From positions 17,218,001-17,282,000 of the forward strand of contig BSBM01000779.1 in NCBI GenBank assembly GCA_027924585.1: a DNA stretch of 64,000 bases, written 5' to 3'. A model generated the notes under the pieces. It was not told the DNA's origin. It ran no database searches and saw only the letters and a list, made by a program, of their open reading frames with translations. Source of the DNA: Larix kaempferi (lineage: Eukaryota; Streptophyta; Pinopsida; Pinales; Pinaceae). A program made the translations under genes and the position numbers. Positions within the stretch are counted from its first letter, which is position 1. Every line of letters begins with the position of its first letter. Below are positions 12,645 through 26,084 of this stretch, in pieces.

Positions 12645-12649
12645 AAATG
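12645..12649. repeat. Target-site duplication AAATG, right of element A
   Basis: AAATG directly follows the GACAACA end of the right LTR and matches 1729-1733. Confidence 0.93.
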
Positions 12650-15600
12650 ATGAGGATTTTCAATGTTATAAGACTTGGAAAGATGTCTAGAATACATGAT
12701 GTTGCCTAGAACTCCCCTTTGAGGTCATTTAAAAGGATCTAGGTTTGATGTAGTCTAACTCAACTCAATAGAACTCAAAACTCAAAAGTTTAAAGTTATG
12801 CAGATATGGCCAAGTAAAAATACAATGTTGATTGTTGTCAAGACTCAAGATATTTATTGTTCAATTCTATGATCATGCTGATTATCAGACTATGTTTGAG
12901 GAGGCTCCCTAGTTTTGGAGAAGTGTGGGGATTTTTAATATTTATAACTCCCCAACCCCTAGAATTCAATCCTAACACTATGCCAGTTACTAGAATTCCA
13001 TTTGGGGTTCGTCTTCCCCATTTGCCCTACATTTCTAGTATTTATCAGTTTTTGAGGATATTTTTTTGGGCACTTACATAAAATCAGATCTTGAGAGAAC
13101 TATAGTGGGTTTATGCACATCTACACAAGGAACAATTTTAAATACACACTAGTCTTGAAGAAACAACATTTAGGCGTAGGATATTTACAAGCTACTTGTC
13201 CCCATGCTCGAGCTCATCCTCCCAAGATAAGATTATTGTTACTAATGTCCAACAAATAACCACAAAAACAGGTCAATGTCAATATAAAGTGGGAGTGGTA
13301 AGGTGGCTCTTATTAAAAGCAAGAGGTAAGATTCTAACCTAAAAACCAAAAAGAGCAAACTCCAAAGGTGGAGAGTCAATCCATAAGAGAAATGTACAAA
13401 GGGAGATGATACGAAAGAAAAATGTATATGGGGAGTGGATTTGGAATGTGTGGTACAAAAATGGTGCATATGAACCAAATCAAAACTAAAGAGATGAATT
13501 TTTTAGAGGAATCAAGTTAGATACTGACCTTGACCAAAATGAGGTAAATCAAGGCACACACATGTTGATTGGGGAATCCAGTCCTCTCCATAAAGTAGAA
13601 GTTCGTTCTATTGGAACTTCAGCTCACCAAGAATGAAATGTAGATGATTTGGGAAACCCTCCAAGTCCTCAATACAAGAATTGAGTTGAGTATTAATCCC
13701 ACCAAACTAATACAACCCCATATGATAAACGTAGTCTTGTAACACTTTCCTCCCATGCAAACAATCATCCTGGCAAATTTTCTCTCCTGGATTTATCTAT
13801 CTTGAGCATTGTTGTCATAGATCAGAGCGGACATGCGACCAAATAATGTTGTACAAGCAGACTGTATATTGCTTGCACAATCAAATTTTAAAAATAACAC
13901 CAGAAACCAAATTTCTGCTTTTTCTCATGATTATCTTTCTAGGTATTGGATGGAGTTTTTAAATTATTTGTTATTTAAGTGATTGCCTGAATTGGCATGA
14001 ATTTTATGCCTGCAATTTGTTTATATACATGTCACTTTTTTTTTTTCGAAATTTGGTCTATGTTTGATTATTCTTCCTCTGAGTCTGAATTTAAATAAAA
14101 CCTGTTGTCAGTTTGAGCATGCACTTTTAATATAAAGACAAATAAAGGTTGAAGTTTATAAATGTGTCTTAAAATGTGGACAATAATAAACAAAATTATC
14201 TTATATTATCTTACTTAATGCAAAGTCCTTACACATGTTGTTTTCATATTTTAGCAATCTTGCACTCTCTTACCTAGTAGTGTTTTAGATTTTCACACTC
14301 CTGCATATTTTAAGCTTGGTTGCAAGCTTTCTATAGTGTTCTTGATAGGTTCAAATTTATTTTAAAATTTGCAGACTTGGCAGTTTCATACTCAGTATTC
14401 ACTACACTTTTATTGGGCATCTTGGCATGGCTTCTGTTGTACTTGGTTTAGATTGGCAATCCCTTAATTAAGCAAAGTGCTCTGCCTACCTGTACATAGA
14501 TTGTCCTTAAGCTATGCTGTTGTCAAGATCCCTCACATTCTGAATTAGGAAACAACCCAAGATATTTAGTTCCATCTTTGAATCATCTATCTGTTATAAG
14601 ATATTGAATTTATGGAGCTGATACATTTTAATTTTTTATTAAATATTGGAACAGAAAGACCAGATTGACCTATACACATCTTTTCTTGTTCCATTCCTAA
14701 TATACAATGTATCACATGGACATATAATCTAGAATTAATTAATCTATGCATGTACCTAAGAGTTAAGGTCTATTTAACAAATTGTAAAGAACATCTATCT
14801 AAAACACCAATGAATATAGGTAATATACATTAATTATGGATGTTAAAGCATATAACTTAATTTTGAATTGAACCATTTTTTTGTTTAAGTGTCGAAATCT
14901 TGGCAAATCTTTAAAATCCTCAAAATATTAACTATTAAGATTTGGAAAAAAAATTCTAGATTCTAAACATGTAATATTTTACGTAGTTCATAAAACATGG
15001 GTGTTTTTTAAAGTAAAATAAGTTCATAGTATAGAAGTTTGAGCTAATATTCATTTTGAATTGGTGAATATTTGTTGGAAAACAATGAAAAAATGGCCAA
15101 ATGGCAAATATTCACCCGTAAATTTTCCTCTTATCCTAAATCTAGGGAATGTGATCATACAATTTATACGAATACCAAGCAACTTGAATTTCATTGACAA
15201 GGAAACCTAGTGCATCTTTCATTTCAATGATACGATCTACATAAAATATGGAGATGCATCTATTCTAAAATATTTTATATTGTTGAGTCGATCTGAACCT
15301 CGTTTTATATTGTAAAATGAAGAATTATAGATAGCAGTAAAACTTAAGTTCTTGCTGAAGGCTTGACAACAAGTGTGAATCCTCACTAGTGGAAAGGATT
15401 TGTCAAGATCACATACCTCTTTGAATTGCTAGGAATAAAATATTGCACGGGATTTTCTTATAACTAATTACCTATTTGATAATATTTCAATTGTGAAAGA
15501 TATAGAGTTTGTGTTGTGGTCATCAATTTCTCAATTATATTATTGAGAATAATGAACAGAAAAATGGGGTAAATACAAAAAAATGACAATAGAATGTAGT

Positions 15601-18580
15601 TCTTGGTTCTTTAGATTCGAGAGATTAGGTTGTCTTTAGAAGATTGGTAATTACTCTATAGACTGGATGGCCTTGACCAAATTATATCTCACTGATGAAT
15701 TCACAATGCAATATATTTTCTTCCTTGTTGCATTTCATGATTTGAGTTGATTAGTTCCCTAAAAACAATGGCTTGAGTATCATTTCCCCTATCCTATGGA
15801 GACAACAACAATACATTAATTTTATATCAATTTCATTTCAGTGAAAATGTATATAAGTTTTATAACAGCTCTGCAATACAAGATCTCTATTTTAATAGTG
15901 CATGCGGTGGCAAATATTCCTAACAAAAATTGTTACAGAGATTCAACAGAGTCGAGCTTGTAGGGAAGAGGAGTGCATTATGGTTTATTATTAATTGACT
16001 ACATGCACAGTGTATTCACTTCCATCAAGTCTGTTTGTTTGACCCCCTGGTGATCTCTATCATCCTCAGAATTGGTCATATTTAAGGTGATGTAGAGAGG
16101 TTAACCCTACGTTACTGGATAAGCCAGGTGCAAATGTTGGATCCATTGGGATCCGGATAAAATCCATTGTGGAACCATTTCCTTTTTTTTTTCCTGAAAT
16201 GGATCCTAATAAGCTTGGATGGATCCCAACTTTTTTGGAGCATTTCCAGCAATTTGTTGACTTTGGATCTTGTCAAAACCTCATTATTATTGGAGGAGAG
16301 GTATGTTTATATTCAAAAACCTAAATGGATTAAACCATAAGTCCTTCTCAAGTGAATATGATCCTTTCACCCCATTAAAGTAGAAATTTGTTTCACATCC
16401 TCTGAGTGCTTGTGCCTTGAATAAGATAAGATAAGATAATTTTATTAGTGTCCACTAAATGACCACACATGTAGGTTAATGGGACATTAATAGAAGCTAA
16501 GAACTGGATGTTGGAGCTATTGGACATTAGAAGATAATCACTTCAAGTTCAGGATTTGACATTTATGAACACCGAAAGCTATGGGTAGATAATTTATTAG
16601 CTTCCTGTTCCTCATTACTTTGATTCCATGTTGCTGGTTTTTTGAACCGGTTCTTTGTCTAGTTAAAAAACAAAATATAGTGTAAAAGGAATGCAGTTTC
16701 ACCTTATAATTTTTTATGCAACTAGTTTTGTTGGCTACACATTATCCGGTGACACTTATCAATTTCAGTTCCATTTGGAATCCTATATTAATTTCAGTAC
16801 CATCAAAGGACAAAGCAACCTTACAATATAAGGATAAAGATCAACTTTACAAAGCAAACTATATAGACAAAGCAAGAGAGTGAAAACTATCAATACTAAA
16901 AGATAAGATAATATGAAAATAATATAAGATAATACTTTCAATAATAAGAAGATAAGATAGTATATGAAAAAAATATAAGATAATGAAAGAGTGAAAGATA
17001 CGATAATATTGTTTTTCATACTTAAAGATAAGATAATATGAAAACAATCTAACCACATATGGCTAGAGTCACCCGATTACATGGATCTCATTGAGGACAA
17101 CTGGGAATTTGTCCTCTCGATTAGAACAAGGAAGTATGTGATAGTTCACTTCCACAAAATCCTTTTCAAAATTAAGGCTATAACAATGGATTGGGATAAG
17201 AAAATATCTGGGGATTCTTCCTTTTCGTTGGATGAAATCGGAAGGAGGCATAATAGATATTCACAATACTGGAGACTTTGCTTTGCAGAGGGAATGGTGG
17301 CTGAACTAGAGGAACTAGAGAAGGAAAGAAAAACTACTTGTGCGCGAAGGGGCTAGATGGAGAATGAAGAACATAGAGGTATGGTTACATGCATGGGACA
17401 ATACTGCAAACTTGATCCACACTTTGTTATGGGTGGTAGCCTATGGCTCAACCATTTAAAGGTGTTCAGGTCTACTTTCTAGCACTAATGCATGGGCACC
17501 TTTGGATCTAGAACCAAACAAATCAGATACAATCACCTCACTTCAACATATTATACATATAAAGTTGAGGCCGTTAAGGATCATTAATATTGGAAGTTGG
17601 GTGCAGATATGGACCTAAGATTTGAAGCTATCCTTAGACATGCTAGAATTATTATTTTTACCAAATAATTTCCAGATCCACAAAAAGTTAGGGAATGCAG
17701 TTTGAGACCTACCCTGTCTGGGAGAAGATTTTTCTTTATGATAGTCTTTCAACCTTAACCCTTTTCAAGTTGCATCCATACTAACTCTAGCATGATTGTG
17801 TGAAGGTGAAGATGGGAGTGACAAAAGTAGCCAATTTGGATATGGATAAGAAGACTGTAGAAAAAACAGTACTGGTGTGAACACTGAGCAACATACTGAG
17901 TGTTACTAAAAGCCTTTAAAACAATGTCACGACATCCCATACCTTTCCATAGTAATCATGCCAATGAGTCTTAGCTGTAAGTATACCAGATGCCCGATGT
18001 TCTTCCATTAAATTTCAAAATTCATCCCGGTTCTTACGCTCCTGACGTCGTAATTGTTCCTACATTATATAATGTTTTTTGTTATTAGTCTAAAAAAATA
18101 CATTACAAAATAAAACCATAAAAAGCAAGAGAAGACAAGTGGCCTAGTTTTGGACTTGCCTTTTGAATCCTCCTTTCTTCTCCAAATCATGGATATACTC
18201 CTACCAGTATCAACCCCTCAAAAGGTTATAGCCAGAAAAACAAATTGACAACAAATATTAAATTAAGAAATCACAATCACCTAGAAAATTTCTAATCGAT
18301 CTATTTTATCCAATAGTGAGCATATCTCATCATCTTCTAGCCGATCTACCTGATCTATTTTATCCCCAATATTTTTACATTGATCAAGATATATGTTTCC
18401 AAGTTTCTTGTTGCTGAAGCAATAATAGAAGCAACTAAAAGGATAAGTAAAAAGATTGGGGATGGGGGAGTTTCAGACCATGTACCCATTTTCCCCAATT
18501 TCTCTCCAGTGTCATCTTCTAGAGGAATTGCTTCCTCCATTACTCACATTTTTTACTTTCATGTGACCACAGTTTGTGTA
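12650..18580. other. Long intergenic stretch with old repeat remnants
   Basis: Nearly 6 kb without a convincing gene. The frames at 12857-13081, 13242-13478 and 17081-17356 have no recognisable domain and no second line of support. About 13225-13285 and 16431-16491 are diverged copies of each other by eye (AGATAAGAT..., then TGTCCA, then ACCACA). About 16130-16230 has several GGATCC/GGATCCC sites around an imperfect dyad. These are probably fragments of very old elements. Confidence 0.5.
16895..17047. repeat. Degenerate AGATAAGATAATAT tandem repeat
   Basis: About four degenerate units of roughly 35-50 bases, each carrying AGATAAGATA and a following ATATGAAAA segment. A related AAGATAAGATAAGATAAT run lies at 16426-16441. 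Apparent minus-strand frames here are products of the repeat. Confidence 0.6.
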
Positions 18581-18585
18581 GCCTC
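18581..18585. repeat. Target-site duplication GCCTC, left of element C
   Basis: Exact match to 22893-22897, directly outside the TG and CA ends. Confidence 0.8.
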
Positions 18586-18614
18586 TGTAATATCCTGAAA
18601 CTTTGACTATGATT

Positions 18615-19262
18615 ATATTATATATTGGGCGTAAGCCCCGATGTACATGAGTTATTTTGATTATATAGATATTGGGCGTAATCCCCAATGCACATGTTTT
18701 ACCTGTGTTACATATATTGGGCATAAGCCCCAATGCAGATGATTTACTTTTGTTATATATATATTAGGCATAGGCCTTGATGGACACGGATTATTTTTAT
18801 GTATTGGGCATAAGCCCCAATGTACTTGATTGATTTTTATTATGTGTTGGGCACAATCCCTAATATACTAAGATGACCTTTGTTATGTACTGTGCATAAG
18901 TTCTGGTAATACATGATTGACTTCTATGATGTGTTGGGCATAATCCCTAAAGCACATGGGTTACAATGCTATGTGTTGAGCATAAGCTCTGGAGCACATA
19001 GGTAACCCCAGCAGATAAATGATTGAGTGTTGGGTATAAGTCCTGGAGCACTCCAAACTTGATGTTGAGCATAAGCTCTGGAGCATCGGATCTTTGGCCA
19101 TTGTATCCCTAGGTGTATCTTACAAATGCATCCTAGTACTAGTGTTGAACAAAAGGATATGGAATTGCACTAGTGTAACACCCATTTGAGAGTGTTGAGC
19201 ATAAGCTTTGAATAGCACTAGGGGTTACCTCACTTAAGGGTGTTGAGCTTGAAAAACTATGA
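18615..19262 (+). repeat. Decaying array of about 13 hairpin units, 40-50 bp each
   Basis: Each unit has a core like ATTGGGCATAAGCCCCAAT followed by a spacer such as ACATGATTTACTTTTGTTAT. The core forms a hairpin (ATTGGG/CCCAAT stem, 7-base loop). The first five units keep the core well. Later units read TGTTGAGCATAAGCTCTGGAG, where the stem changes to a GAGC/GCTC type, and the last units are barely recognisable. The array occupies the U3 part of the solo LTR, upstream of the TATA box. Confidence 0.85.
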
Positions 19263-19597
19263 ATAGCACCAATGTTCATCATACTTATTCAAAGTGATTA
19301 ATTGAATCATTATATATTTCTCATCAAGGACTGAAAAATACTGCCACAAATACAAGGTAATCGAGCATGCAAGGGAATCTAGGGCTACCTATCTTAGTTG
19401 ACCCACCAAACCCCACAAGAGGCTTTGTTAAAGAATTGACATAAATTAAGGAAGCATTGAATATGGAATTGTGCTATATGATGCATGAATAATAAAAGAT
19501 AAATAAATTAAATAAGTAAGTCTATATACATATATTTGAAAATATTATATATGTGAAGTTATTTGAATAATTAAAGACAAATAAATTAAATAAGTGA

Positions 19598-19598
19598 A

Positions 19599-19629
<31 letters not shown>
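19598..19629. repeat. (TA)n microsatellite
   Basis: About 15 uninterrupted TA dinucleotides inside element C. Confidence 0.9.
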
Positions 19630-19633
<4 letters not shown>

Positions 19634-19855
19634 TATATATATATGTTATTTTATAAACTAAATAAAAAAACTAAATTTCTTTTTCTAAACTCAAAATAGA
19701 AACAATTTAAAAAGTTCAAGTTATTAGAAATTATAATTTAAAAATGATCTTCTAAATATATTACATATATTTCAAACTAAGAGTTAAATTCAAGAAGATA
19801 TTAAAAATATTAATGTTAAATCAAGATAAAAAAACTGCCCCATTCCAAAGAAACC

Positions 19856-19863
19856 TATAAATA
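19856..19863 (+). promoter_or_regulatory. TATA box of solo LTR C
   Basis: CCTATAAATATAAGGGCAAG is a strong plant TATA context, 1.27 kb from the LTR start. It would mark the U3/R boundary. Confidence 0.6.
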
Positions 19864-22800
19864 TAAGGGCAAGAGCCAAGAGAGGGCATCTTATCTTATC
19901 ATTATTTCTGTATAAGATTGGAGAAAATTCCAAATCTTGTATTTAGAAGATACATAGATTAGCTCCAAGATATCAGCAGCCTCTTTCTTCGGTGTTATAG
20001 ATTTTTTTGCATAATCGAACCAACTTGGGGGTGATCCGAATAAGAACCAGGAATGGTTTTGGGTCAAAGGTTGGGAGGAACGTGGCAGTTCTGAGGTTAT
20101 CCGGTTACCACTCCACATGTCAGTTAAGAGTACTTCCTATTAATTGGTGTTTGTAGTGTGCAGGATTATAGAGTTATTGCAAGCAACGCAACCTTAGGTA
20201 AGAGGTTTATACTTTTCCTATATTGGTTTCTTTTTCTGTTCTTTAATAGAATTATGGGATGGGATTTACGGTCAATAAAATTACGATTTTAAGCTGCAAA
20301 TTTCCTTTATGAACTTGAGTAAAATTATCTATTTTCTTGGTCTATTGACAAAAGTATTTAGTCATGGCACCCTGGGTTTATTTAAATAATTTTATTATAA
20401 ATAGTTAGCATTTACAGTTTTATCTATTGTTAGACTAACATAGGGTAGTTCTTTCTTCCTTTTTGAAATCTAGAAAACGAACTTTCCAGACTTATACAAA
20501 ACTTTCAAACCGCAAACATTTACATTTCAAACTCTACATACATCTACATGAATCAACAATTAACGATTACTCATTTTATAAATCTTCTGTTGAATTATTT
20601 CGACACCATAAACGTCATTTTTTTCCCACACAAAATCATAAAATTGGGATCGTAGACCCTAGATCTTTTACAACAGTATTAAATCTAAACATGAATTAAA
20701 TTTTTATTTGGAACTGTTCTTCACAGGGCAGAGTCGATTTCTTACGAGAATCGCTCTAGCAAAGCAAGATCGTGCTAGAGCTTTGCTTTTAAACCTAGAT
20801 TAATACTCAAAATTTAATACAAATCCAATTACCCACACAGGAGTATCAAACTCAACACCAACAACAAAAGTTTTGGTTTTGCGCAAACCCTAGACCCATT
20901 TTATCAAGAATCGATCTACAACATTTAAATGGAAATTTACACACCCGAGTTTATAAAATAAACAGTCTTAGAATAGGAACATTTAAGACCAGGGATCGAT
21001 TCCCTTTACATTTACCCTAGGTACTTAGAAAACATACATAAACATTCTTACTCAGAATTACACGCTAGCCAAAACCACACAACAGATAAATGATAGGTAA
21101 AATTTAAATATAGTCACAAGTCATACATAATCTTTACGTCCCAAAAATTTCAGGCTTAAACAATTTCCTTTACATAGTATCAACAGAACAACAAATAACA
21201 TTGATTCTAGTCACAAGTAGAATGGCACCAACCTTAGTATTATCCACGCTAACTCTAAAAGAAAGAAAACCCGGGACTCAATTTTTACATTTCAACTAAT
21301 TGACCTGAGTCTTTTACATTTAAAACTTGCAACCAACATAAACAGTGTGCCATTAACATAGGATTTCCTTTTATTTAAAACAGAGACAAAAAATTACTCA
21401 AATAGTAAATACATTAAAATCCAAGATTTGAAGATCACACAGACCGAGAGCCAAAACTTCCTCTTTCAAACAAAAATGCCTATAAAGGCTTGCGAATTTA
21501 ATTACACAAATCTTGGGCATGTTTTCCCATATATTAAACTACCCACGAATCCCAAACAACAGAGTATGCCCAGTAACAACAAGGGGATGAACATTCATCT
21601 ACTTGTTCCTCCGAATGGTCAATACCATTAAAACACACAGTATACTAAAGACCACTTCTTCATTTTCAACACAGACTGCACATCAATTTCGCTTGAAGGG
21701 AAGAAGGGTCGCAATGGACCTGGGCTTAAACTCATCCCATTTGCATGAGTGGTATCCTTGTCCTAGCACATCACAAAGTAAGCTTCAGGATTTCCAAATG
21801 CAACCTCCTGTCAAGAAACGAAACCTAGGAGTTTAGTAAACATATAGTTAAATAAATTATATAAATAAACTAGGATGGTTTACAACGACAACAAAGAAGT
21901 TTTGACATACGCGAATCCCAACTTTTGTAGTGGATTACAGAGGTTACCTGTTGGTCTCCAAGCCTATGCACATTATCCTGTCGTAGTGGTAAGCACAGAC
22001 CATGAGCTACGCTCAGGTCAAGCGCATGACCTCTCCATAGCCATGGAACCGGCTGAGAGCTCTGCTCTCCCTCCCAGAGGCCAAACGATAAACAATATAG
22101 TCAAATCGAAAGGGTGTAGGGTTTTACTCACCCTCCAATGTGGCATGTTCACCATGTGGCCATCAGGTGGGCTGAGTTAAAGCCCATATACCTCCACTAA
22201 GGGTGCAATTTTCTACCCACTCCCTATAGTGGGAGACTTACCTTGTTATTTGCAAGCATTGGATTGTAATGCATAAAAATATTGGCATAGGTTATTTATT
22301 TGTCTTGCCATCGTTCCATTTAGTTTTCCCTTTTGTGTTTTACCCCAACCATAGGTGCTAGCTTAGGGCCACCCTTAGGGAACTTGCAACAAATGTTAGA
22401 ACATGTTTTAGCTCGCATAAAAGCTAAGTAAGCCCAAGTCCAACGCAACTTCTCTTACTGCTCAAGTTTATAATATTACTAAATTCATCTATTGCATCAT
22501 AGTAAACACAATCACTTTATTTTACACAGACAGGAATATAGGAACATAGCATATATAAACCAGTGAACAAATATCATAATATATAAACAATTACAAGTAG
22601 CAGAGTAACAGAAAAATTGATAACAAAATGTGAAGTACTTAGACAGAGTAGAGTGACAAACACCGGTGTAAGACATACAAGTTCAGTACTATACAAATAA
22701 CCGTAAGAAATATCACAGTAAGAATATAAGCTACCATGCAACCAATCAACGACAGAAATCCAAACAAGATACAAGTATCATTCCTAGTAATATTACACAG

Positions 22801-22892
22801 TGCTGAAGTTAATTTTAATGAACCTTAGGTCTTAATGATAATATTACCCCATACAATTTTTATTTTTATTTTCGGATTTAAGAGACATTACA

Positions 22893-22897
22893 GCCTC
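22893..22897. repeat. Target-site duplication GCCTC, right of element C
   Basis: Exact match to 18581-18585. Confidence 0.8.
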
Positions 22898-24856
22898 TTT
22901 GAAATTTTAGTGTATCAAGCAAATGGAACACCAACATCTTACTGTGGACAATATCTTAGAATCTCTTTAGTGGAGGAACACTTGGAAGTATTCAATCTTG
23001 TTGCTTCAGCAAAATTTTCAAAATATTTTGTTTTGAGAATGGAGATACTAATCCATCTATGGAGCTCCTTTTTTAGTGTGTTCTAGTTTCTATCGTAGAA
23101 CATGTGATAGGATTTCTTAACGATGTCAGAGGGGATATGCAGGTTTCCATCTAAGAAGATGTTGTAACTATTAAAAATGAAGAAATTAGACACATGACAA
23201 AACATGACATTGCATATTCAAAATTACAGGAAGGAAATACTAAACTCAGTAAACTTCTGATATTGCTTCATCTTTCATAATTGATGGGTTCTCTAGCTAT
23301 ATTGACAAATCTCTTGATTTTCGGAAGACCGTTTCTCATGGGTTTGATGAAAAAATAAATACCAAATTGGCATTTGGAAAAAAATGCCAATGGCTTTAGT
23401 TGGTGATTCGGAAGTATGGTATTCTGAAAAGTAAAGGCTATTAAACATGAATGAAGTATGTGTTTTACACATCACACAGTGACCCATCAGCAAAAACAGA
23501 GCAACAATCCATGTGGCATTCTCAAAACATGCAACTACAATGGCAGAAAACCTACCACAAATCAAAAGCTATCTAATCAACATATACATAACAAAGTCTA
23601 CGAGAACAATAAACTCTTACTTGAATATGCATCCTCCACTTAAAAAATTAAGCTTTTATGTCTCTCGGCTATAAAGAAAGAGTATAAGATTTTGACACTT
23701 AAACCAGCTAATCAACTCCAACAAATCTAAGATACATTGAATCTAATGCTATTTTTTTAGTTAAACACCATGGATAATTTATGGGATATAAAAATCAAAT
23801 TAAAAATTTTACTCCGAGATTATTAGTATTTATTACATCAGTTAAATTACAAACAATTTTTAATTTAAGGTTTCATGTCCACCTAAATTTAAAACCTAGT
23901 CATTTACATGGTAAATTTTATCTCAACCAAAAAACCATAACCCCATCTCAAAGCGAATAATTTACATAGGAATACCCCCAATCTAATTTTGATTTATGAC
24001 ACACTAGATGTAATTGGATCGTAAATGACTAGATACATTTATTTATTAGAAATTGGCTCATGACAAATAAAGTAGCATTGGATCTATGTCGATTAACCCC
24101 AAGAATAGTTACAGCTTACTCTTCATTCGAGCTTAGTTGCATAATCTTAAAATTAATAACCCATAAATCCTTACCAACATCCTTAGTCAATAACAATGAG
24201 CCTGAAGTATCCATATTGAATAAAGCATATCATGGCCTAACTTAGATCAAGTTTTGTTATAGATCTCTGTCTGGAAATCAATTACAAGCTAAAAAATGGG
24301 CAAACTACGGAATATTATTTCCAAATATTAGGATCATTTTGAATTCCCAACAACATGAGGTGGTAATAAATGGTTGTTTAGTAGAGTTTCTATTTGTTTT
24401 GTTGGAAATAAACACTTGAACATACACTAACAGTTGGCATCACTGATGTGAGTCTACACACCACTCAACAGACTTAAATTTCACTAAATTTGATGAATTC
24501 ATAGCAGCTTCCATGTGTTGATTCCCGTGTGATTCCCCAATCGACTACCCACAACATTAACCTATGTATGCTAGGTTTGTTGGGTGGAATTCAGTGTTCA
24601 ATCCTCTAATGGCTTCATTGATTCATTAGTGCTCATTATTTTAGAAAAAACTACAAATATCTAATACCCACTGCATTCTCTTGACTATTTTACCATATAC
24701 CTCAATCCCATAGCAACTTTTATACATGTAGAATGTAATTATACCTTGTCCTTGAAAAATTAGAAATAACAGTTAGAACTTATAATTCAAAGGACTATTT
24801 TATCTTAAAAAATGTAACAAGGAAAAGCAATTATTTTGATATACAAGTTTCAAGAG
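22898..24856. other. Intergenic stretch, no gene recognised
   Basis: About 2 kb of AT-rich DNA between the solo LTR and the hAT pseudogene. Short frames (for example 22835-23086 and 23293-23565) have no recognisable domain. It may include the 5' non-coding end of the hAT element, but I could not fix a terminal inverted repeat. Confidence 0.45.
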
Positions 24857-25874
24857 ATGAAAATGGTACCTTCAAGCCAAAAAGATAAAGAACCTTCATG
24901 GAACCATTGTAAATTGGTTGATGGGAAGATAGTATGTAGTATTTGTAAGAAGGAAATGGGTGAGTGGTATACACAAGTTTAAATGTTGCTTAGCACACAT
25001 TCAAGGGAAATCTAAACCATGACTAAGTGTTTTGGCATATTAAAAGCACAAATGCAAGCTATTGTTGAAGCCTTTCATGGGGAGAAAGCCAAGGAAAAAG
25101 ACCTCCAAGATGAGATAGGGAAACATGAAGAGATCCCCAAACGTGATAGTGGTGGTAAATACCCTAGTTATGAAGCCTCTTCCACTTACCCTTCTATGGA
25201 TCACTTTAATTTAATGCTCCAACTCGACTTGATGTCACATCAAATTAAAAAGGGAAGAAGATTGACTTATTTTTTGTACACCCTACCTCCCTCGGTTCTC
25301 ATCCAACCAACGATAATAAATGGAGGATGCAATACAAGGACATTTATTTCCAATACATAGCTAGATGGTGGTATGATTAAAATATTCCTTTCAATGTTGC
25401 CCGCTCCCCCTATAATAAACCTATGTTAGATACCATAGTTGCACGTGGATCTAGCTTTAAAGGCCCTAATTTTAATGAATTGAGCAGGAAAATTTTACAT
25501 AATGAAGTCAAACACATCAATGATGTATTTACATAATCTAGATATTCATGGAGTGGAACGGGATGTACCATCATGTCTCAATGGATGCATTGATGGAAAT
25601 TCCTATACCATAATAAATTTCCTTCTTTCTTTCCCACGAGTATCTATGTCTTTTAAGTCAATAGATGGATCATCATGTGAAGGATGCATGGTGACTATTT
25701 CATTTTTGTATGAAATAGTTTTGGAGGTGGGGATGGTGAATGTTGTACATGTCATCATTTTTTTTTTTTTTTTTTTTCGGTAAATTGTTGGAGGATAAAC
25801 AACACACCAATTATAGTCCCCATGTGTTGCACACTACCTAGACCTCATGCTTGAGAGAACATGGGTCTTGAACC
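24857..25874 (+). pseudogene. hAT transposase pseudogene, segment 1 (BED finger and DUF659 region)
   Basis: Frames in pieces read as a plant hAT transposase. Around 24900-25010 lies a BED-type zinc finger (KIVCSICKKEM, then after a frame change IHKFKCCLAHIQG). About 25380-25500 gives IPFNVARSPYNKPMLDTI, typical of the DUF659 part, followed by SFKGPNFNELSRKIL. About 25570-25680 gives a CIDGNSYTIINFL stretch and VSMSFKSIDGSS, and at about 25740 NVVHVI. Stops and frameshifts break it. At 25761-25781 a poly-T run interrupts the frame. The segment ends exactly at the GAACC target duplication of unit B1, within the conserved WVLN stretch. In life the protein would cut and rejoin the ends of a hAT DNA transposon. 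Confidence 0.85.
25870..25874. repeat. Target-site duplication GAACC, left of B1
   Basis: Exact match to 32837-32841. Both copies lie inside the same hAT codon context. Confidence 0.9.
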
Positions 25875-26084
25875 TGTTGTTGCAGCAACACCCCTCCCCA
25901 AAATTTTGTACATGTTGGGGCCCCTCCTATTTTTTTTTGTAGAAAATTTGCTTGAGAAGCCATCCCAGCCGTCAGCTCTGTTTTCAACATGAAATTTTGC
26001 TTCCCTGCTGAACAGCTTGCCGTCAATCCTTCCATGTTTTCCCCATGAGCCAAAAGATAACTTAGTTTTTCCCAAACGTTTTGG

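Larger units (their letters stand above)
18586..22892 (+). mobile_element. Element C: 4.3-kb solo LTR
   Basis: The sequence begins TGTAATATCC, a common start for plant LTRs, and ends GACATTACA, so the ends form a TGTAAT/ATTACA inverted repeat. The 5 bases before it (GCCTC, 18581-18585) are repeated exactly after it (22893-22897). No internal direct repeat, primer site or coding domain is present, so it is best read as a solo LTR left by recombination between the two LTRs of an element. A plausible TATA box lies 1.27 kb in, giving a U3 of 1.3 kb and a long R/U5, the same proportions as the LTRs of element A. No family can be named. Confidence 0.8.

Noticed and set aside
17081-17356. 91-codon frame as a gene
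   Set aside because: No recognisable domain, no splice or promoter context, and adjacent sequence is an AT-rich degenerate repeat.
18615-19262. CRISPR-like array of hairpin repeats
   Set aside because: Units are diverged, spacers are themselves repeated, and the sequence is eukaryotic and inside an LTR.
18586-22797. Solo LTR C ending at AATATTACA near 22797
   Set aside because: The flanking bases do not match there, while the end at 22892 gives an exact GCCTC duplication.
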